Origin: Microcella daejeonensis
GTDB taxonomy: Bacteria > Actinomycetota > Actinomycetes > Actinomycetales > Microbacteriaceae
Assembly (NCBI RefSeq): GCF_026625045.1
Contig: NZ_CP113089.1
Coordinates: 1,054,001 to 1,118,000, forward strand
Reading direction: 5' to 3'
Length of the DNA stretch: 64,000 nucleotides
The notes under the pieces are model-generated. The model did not search any database. It was not told the origin of the DNA and saw nothing but the letters and a program-made list of their open reading frames with translations. Made by a program: the position numbers and the translations under genes. Of this stretch, positions 62,853 to 64,000 are shown piece after piece (positions within the stretch are counted from its first letter, which is position 1; the number at the start of each line of letters is the position of its first letter).

Positions 62853-63776
62853 TCAGGCGAGATGCGGCAGAACCTCCGCCGCGATGAGGTCGAGGTGGTC
62901 GAGGTCGGTCATGTCCATCGTCTGCAGGTACAGCCGCTCGGCCCCGAGCGCGACGAGGCCCGCCGCCTTCTCGACGACCTGCGCCGGCGTGCCGACGAGG
63001 CGCCCGCCGTGGTCCGAGTCGGGATCGATGCCCGCGGCCGCGCAGCGGCGGCGCACCTCGGCCTCGTCGGCGCCGACGATGGTCGGCCAGGCGACCGACA
63101 TGCGCAGGGTCGCGGGGTCGCGCTCCTCCTCGACGCAGATCGCGCGCACGTTCTCGAACTTCGCCGCGACCGTCTCGGGGTCGACGAAGCCGATGTTGAA
63201 CTCGGTCGCGTAGCGGGCGGCGAGCTGCGGCGTCCGGCGGGCGCCGCCCCCGCCGACGATGACGGGCAGCGGGCTCTGCACCGGCTTCGGCAGGGCGGGG
63301 GAGTCGAGCAGCTGGTAGTGCTCGCCCTCGAAGGAGTAGGTCGCCCCGGCGGGGGTCGCCCAGGCGCCGGTCACGATCGCGAGCTGCTCCTCGAGCATCC
63401 CGAACCGCTTCTCGGGGAAGGGGATGCCGTAGGCCGCGTGCTCGGCGGCGTACCAGCCGGTGCCGAGGCCGAGCTCGGCGCGTCCGCCCGACATCGCGTC
63501 GACCTGCGCCACCTGGATGGCGAGGATTCCCGGCACGCGGTACGTGGCGGAGGAGACGAGGGTGCCGAGGCGGATGCGCGAGGTCTCGCGGGCGAGCCCG
63601 GCGAGCGTGGTCCACGCATCGGTCGGGCCGGGCATCCCGTCGCCGTCGCCCATCACCAGGTAGTGGTCGGAGCGGAACCAGCCGTCGAACCCGAGCGCCT
63701 CGGTGCGCTGCGCGTGGGCGAGCTGGGTGTCGTAGCTCGCGCCCTGCTGCGGCTCGGTGAAGATGCAGATCTGCAC
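62853..63776 (-). CDS. LLM-class F420-dependent oxidoreductase
   Basis: The 307-residue TIM-barrel protein starts MQICIFTEPQQGASYDTQLAHAQRTEALGFDGWFRSDHY, and has RIRLGTLVSSATYRVPGILAIQVAQVDAMSGGRAELGLGTGWY, both typical of F420-dependent luciferase-like oxidoreductases. The C-terminal GTPAQVVEKAAGLVALGAERLYLQ fits too. The GTG start has AAAGGGG upstream. The reaction is unknown. It probably heads a three-gene operon with two hydrolases. Confidence 0.87.
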   Translation of the reverse strand: MQICIFTEPQQGASYDTQLAHAQRTEALGFDGWFRSDHYLVMGDGDGMPGPTDAWTTLAGLARETSRIRLGTLVSSATYRVPGILAIQVAQVDAMSGGRAELGLGTGWYAAEHAAYGIPFPEKRFGMLEEQLAIVTGAWATPAGATYSFEGEHYQLLDSPALPKPVQSPLPVIVGGGGARRTPQLAARYATEFNIGFVDPETVAAKFENVRAICVEEERDPATLRMSVAWPTIVGADEAEVRRRCAAAGIDPDSDHGGRLVGTPAQVVEKAAGLVALGAERLYLQTMDMTDLDHLDLIAAEVLPHLA

Positions 63777-63819
63777 GGGATACCCCTTTCCGGGGTCGAG
63801 CCTAAACCGGCGTCGCGGA

Positions 63820-64000
63820 TCAGCCGCCCAGCGACTGGGCGAGCAGCAGCAGGATCGGGATGCCCGCCACCAGGTTGAGCGGGAACGTCACGCCCAGGCT
63901 CGCCGCGAGCGGCAGCGCGAGCGGCACCTCGGGCAGCGCGACCCGCACGGCCGCGGGCGCCGCGATGTAGGAGGCGCTCGCGCACAGCACTCCGAGCACC
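63820..64000 (-). CDS. C-terminal end of an SbtA-like sodium/bicarbonate permease, truncated by window
   Basis: The last 59 residues of a minus-strand gene are visible, with the stop at 63820-63822. They read VLCASASYIAAPAAVRVALPE, then SLGVTFPLNLVAGIPILLLLAQSLGG. This closely resembles the C-terminal membrane segments of SbtA-family (DUF897) permeases, where an LCASASYIAVPAAMR-like stretch is characteristic. The start lies beyond position 64000. Bicarbonate transport has been shown for cyanobacterial members; for actinobacterial ones it is assumed. Confidence 0.7.
   Translation of the reverse strand, partial: VLGVLCASASYIAAPAAVRVALPEVPLALPLAASLGVTFPLNLVAGIPILLLLAQSLGG

Overview
The window is very G+C-rich chromosomal DNA of an actinobacterium, most likely a member of the Microbacteriaceae. 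Supporting signs are third-position G/C bias in every gene, a coproporphyrin-type heme operon with HemQ, DtxR-type iron boxes, a RamB-type glyoxylate regulator, F420-type oxidoreductases, a class-E (LAxTG) sorting signal and many leaderless genes whose start codon lies 6-7 nt after a TAnnnT box. I saw no tRNA, rRNA, CRISPR array, transposase or phage integrase.

Layout. 1-2432: the end of an M13 metallopeptidase gene coupled to a penicillin-recognising serine hydrolase gene. 2433-5921: two exported, C-terminally anchored surface proteins, the first with five tandem ~70-residue repeats. 6398-15540: heme synthesis, with hemA divergent from the coupled operon hemE-hemY-hemQ-hemH-hemC-hemB-hemL. 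15657-21050: an iron-siderophore ABC transporter and a siderophore-interacting reductase under DtxR-type boxes. 21196-22253: three small envelope proteins. 22417-23262: hemD, the step missing from the main heme operon. 23380-31617: phosphofructokinase, small membrane proteins, an F420-type oxidoreductase, an AlkA-type glycosylase, a thioesterase, a flavin oxidoreductase and a methyltransferase. 31676-36442: a LysR regulator divergent from bifunctional putA. 36954-40166: an operon of three paralogous membrane proteins plus a YtrA-like GntR regulator, which is the least familiar system here. 40925-45618: ramB, aceA and aceB (glyoxylate shunt). 46203-48902: an Lrp regulator divergent from ddaH-rocD (arginine/ornithine catabolism). 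49071-52970: an iron(III) ABC transporter behind a third DtxR-type box. 53003-55493: an NAD(P)-binding protein, a MarR regulator and kynureninase. 55603-58265: small envelope proteins and a DrrAB-type exporter. 58352-63776: an acyl-CoA dehydrogenase-like protein, membrane proteins, an esterase, a beta-lactamase-fold hydrolase and an F420-type luciferase-like oxidoreductase. 63820-64000: the end of an SbtA-like permease gene.

The genes connect around iron and heme: two iron importers and a siderophore reductase supply iron to a nearly complete heme pathway, and hemD sits just beyond the iron block. Most operons are tightly coupled, with stop and start codons overlapping as ATGA or GTGA. Several intergenic gaps carry short repeat arrays with 23-bp, 32-bp or paired inverted 10-bp words, described in the findings. 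All functional calls rest on reading motifs and context by eye; no database search was run.
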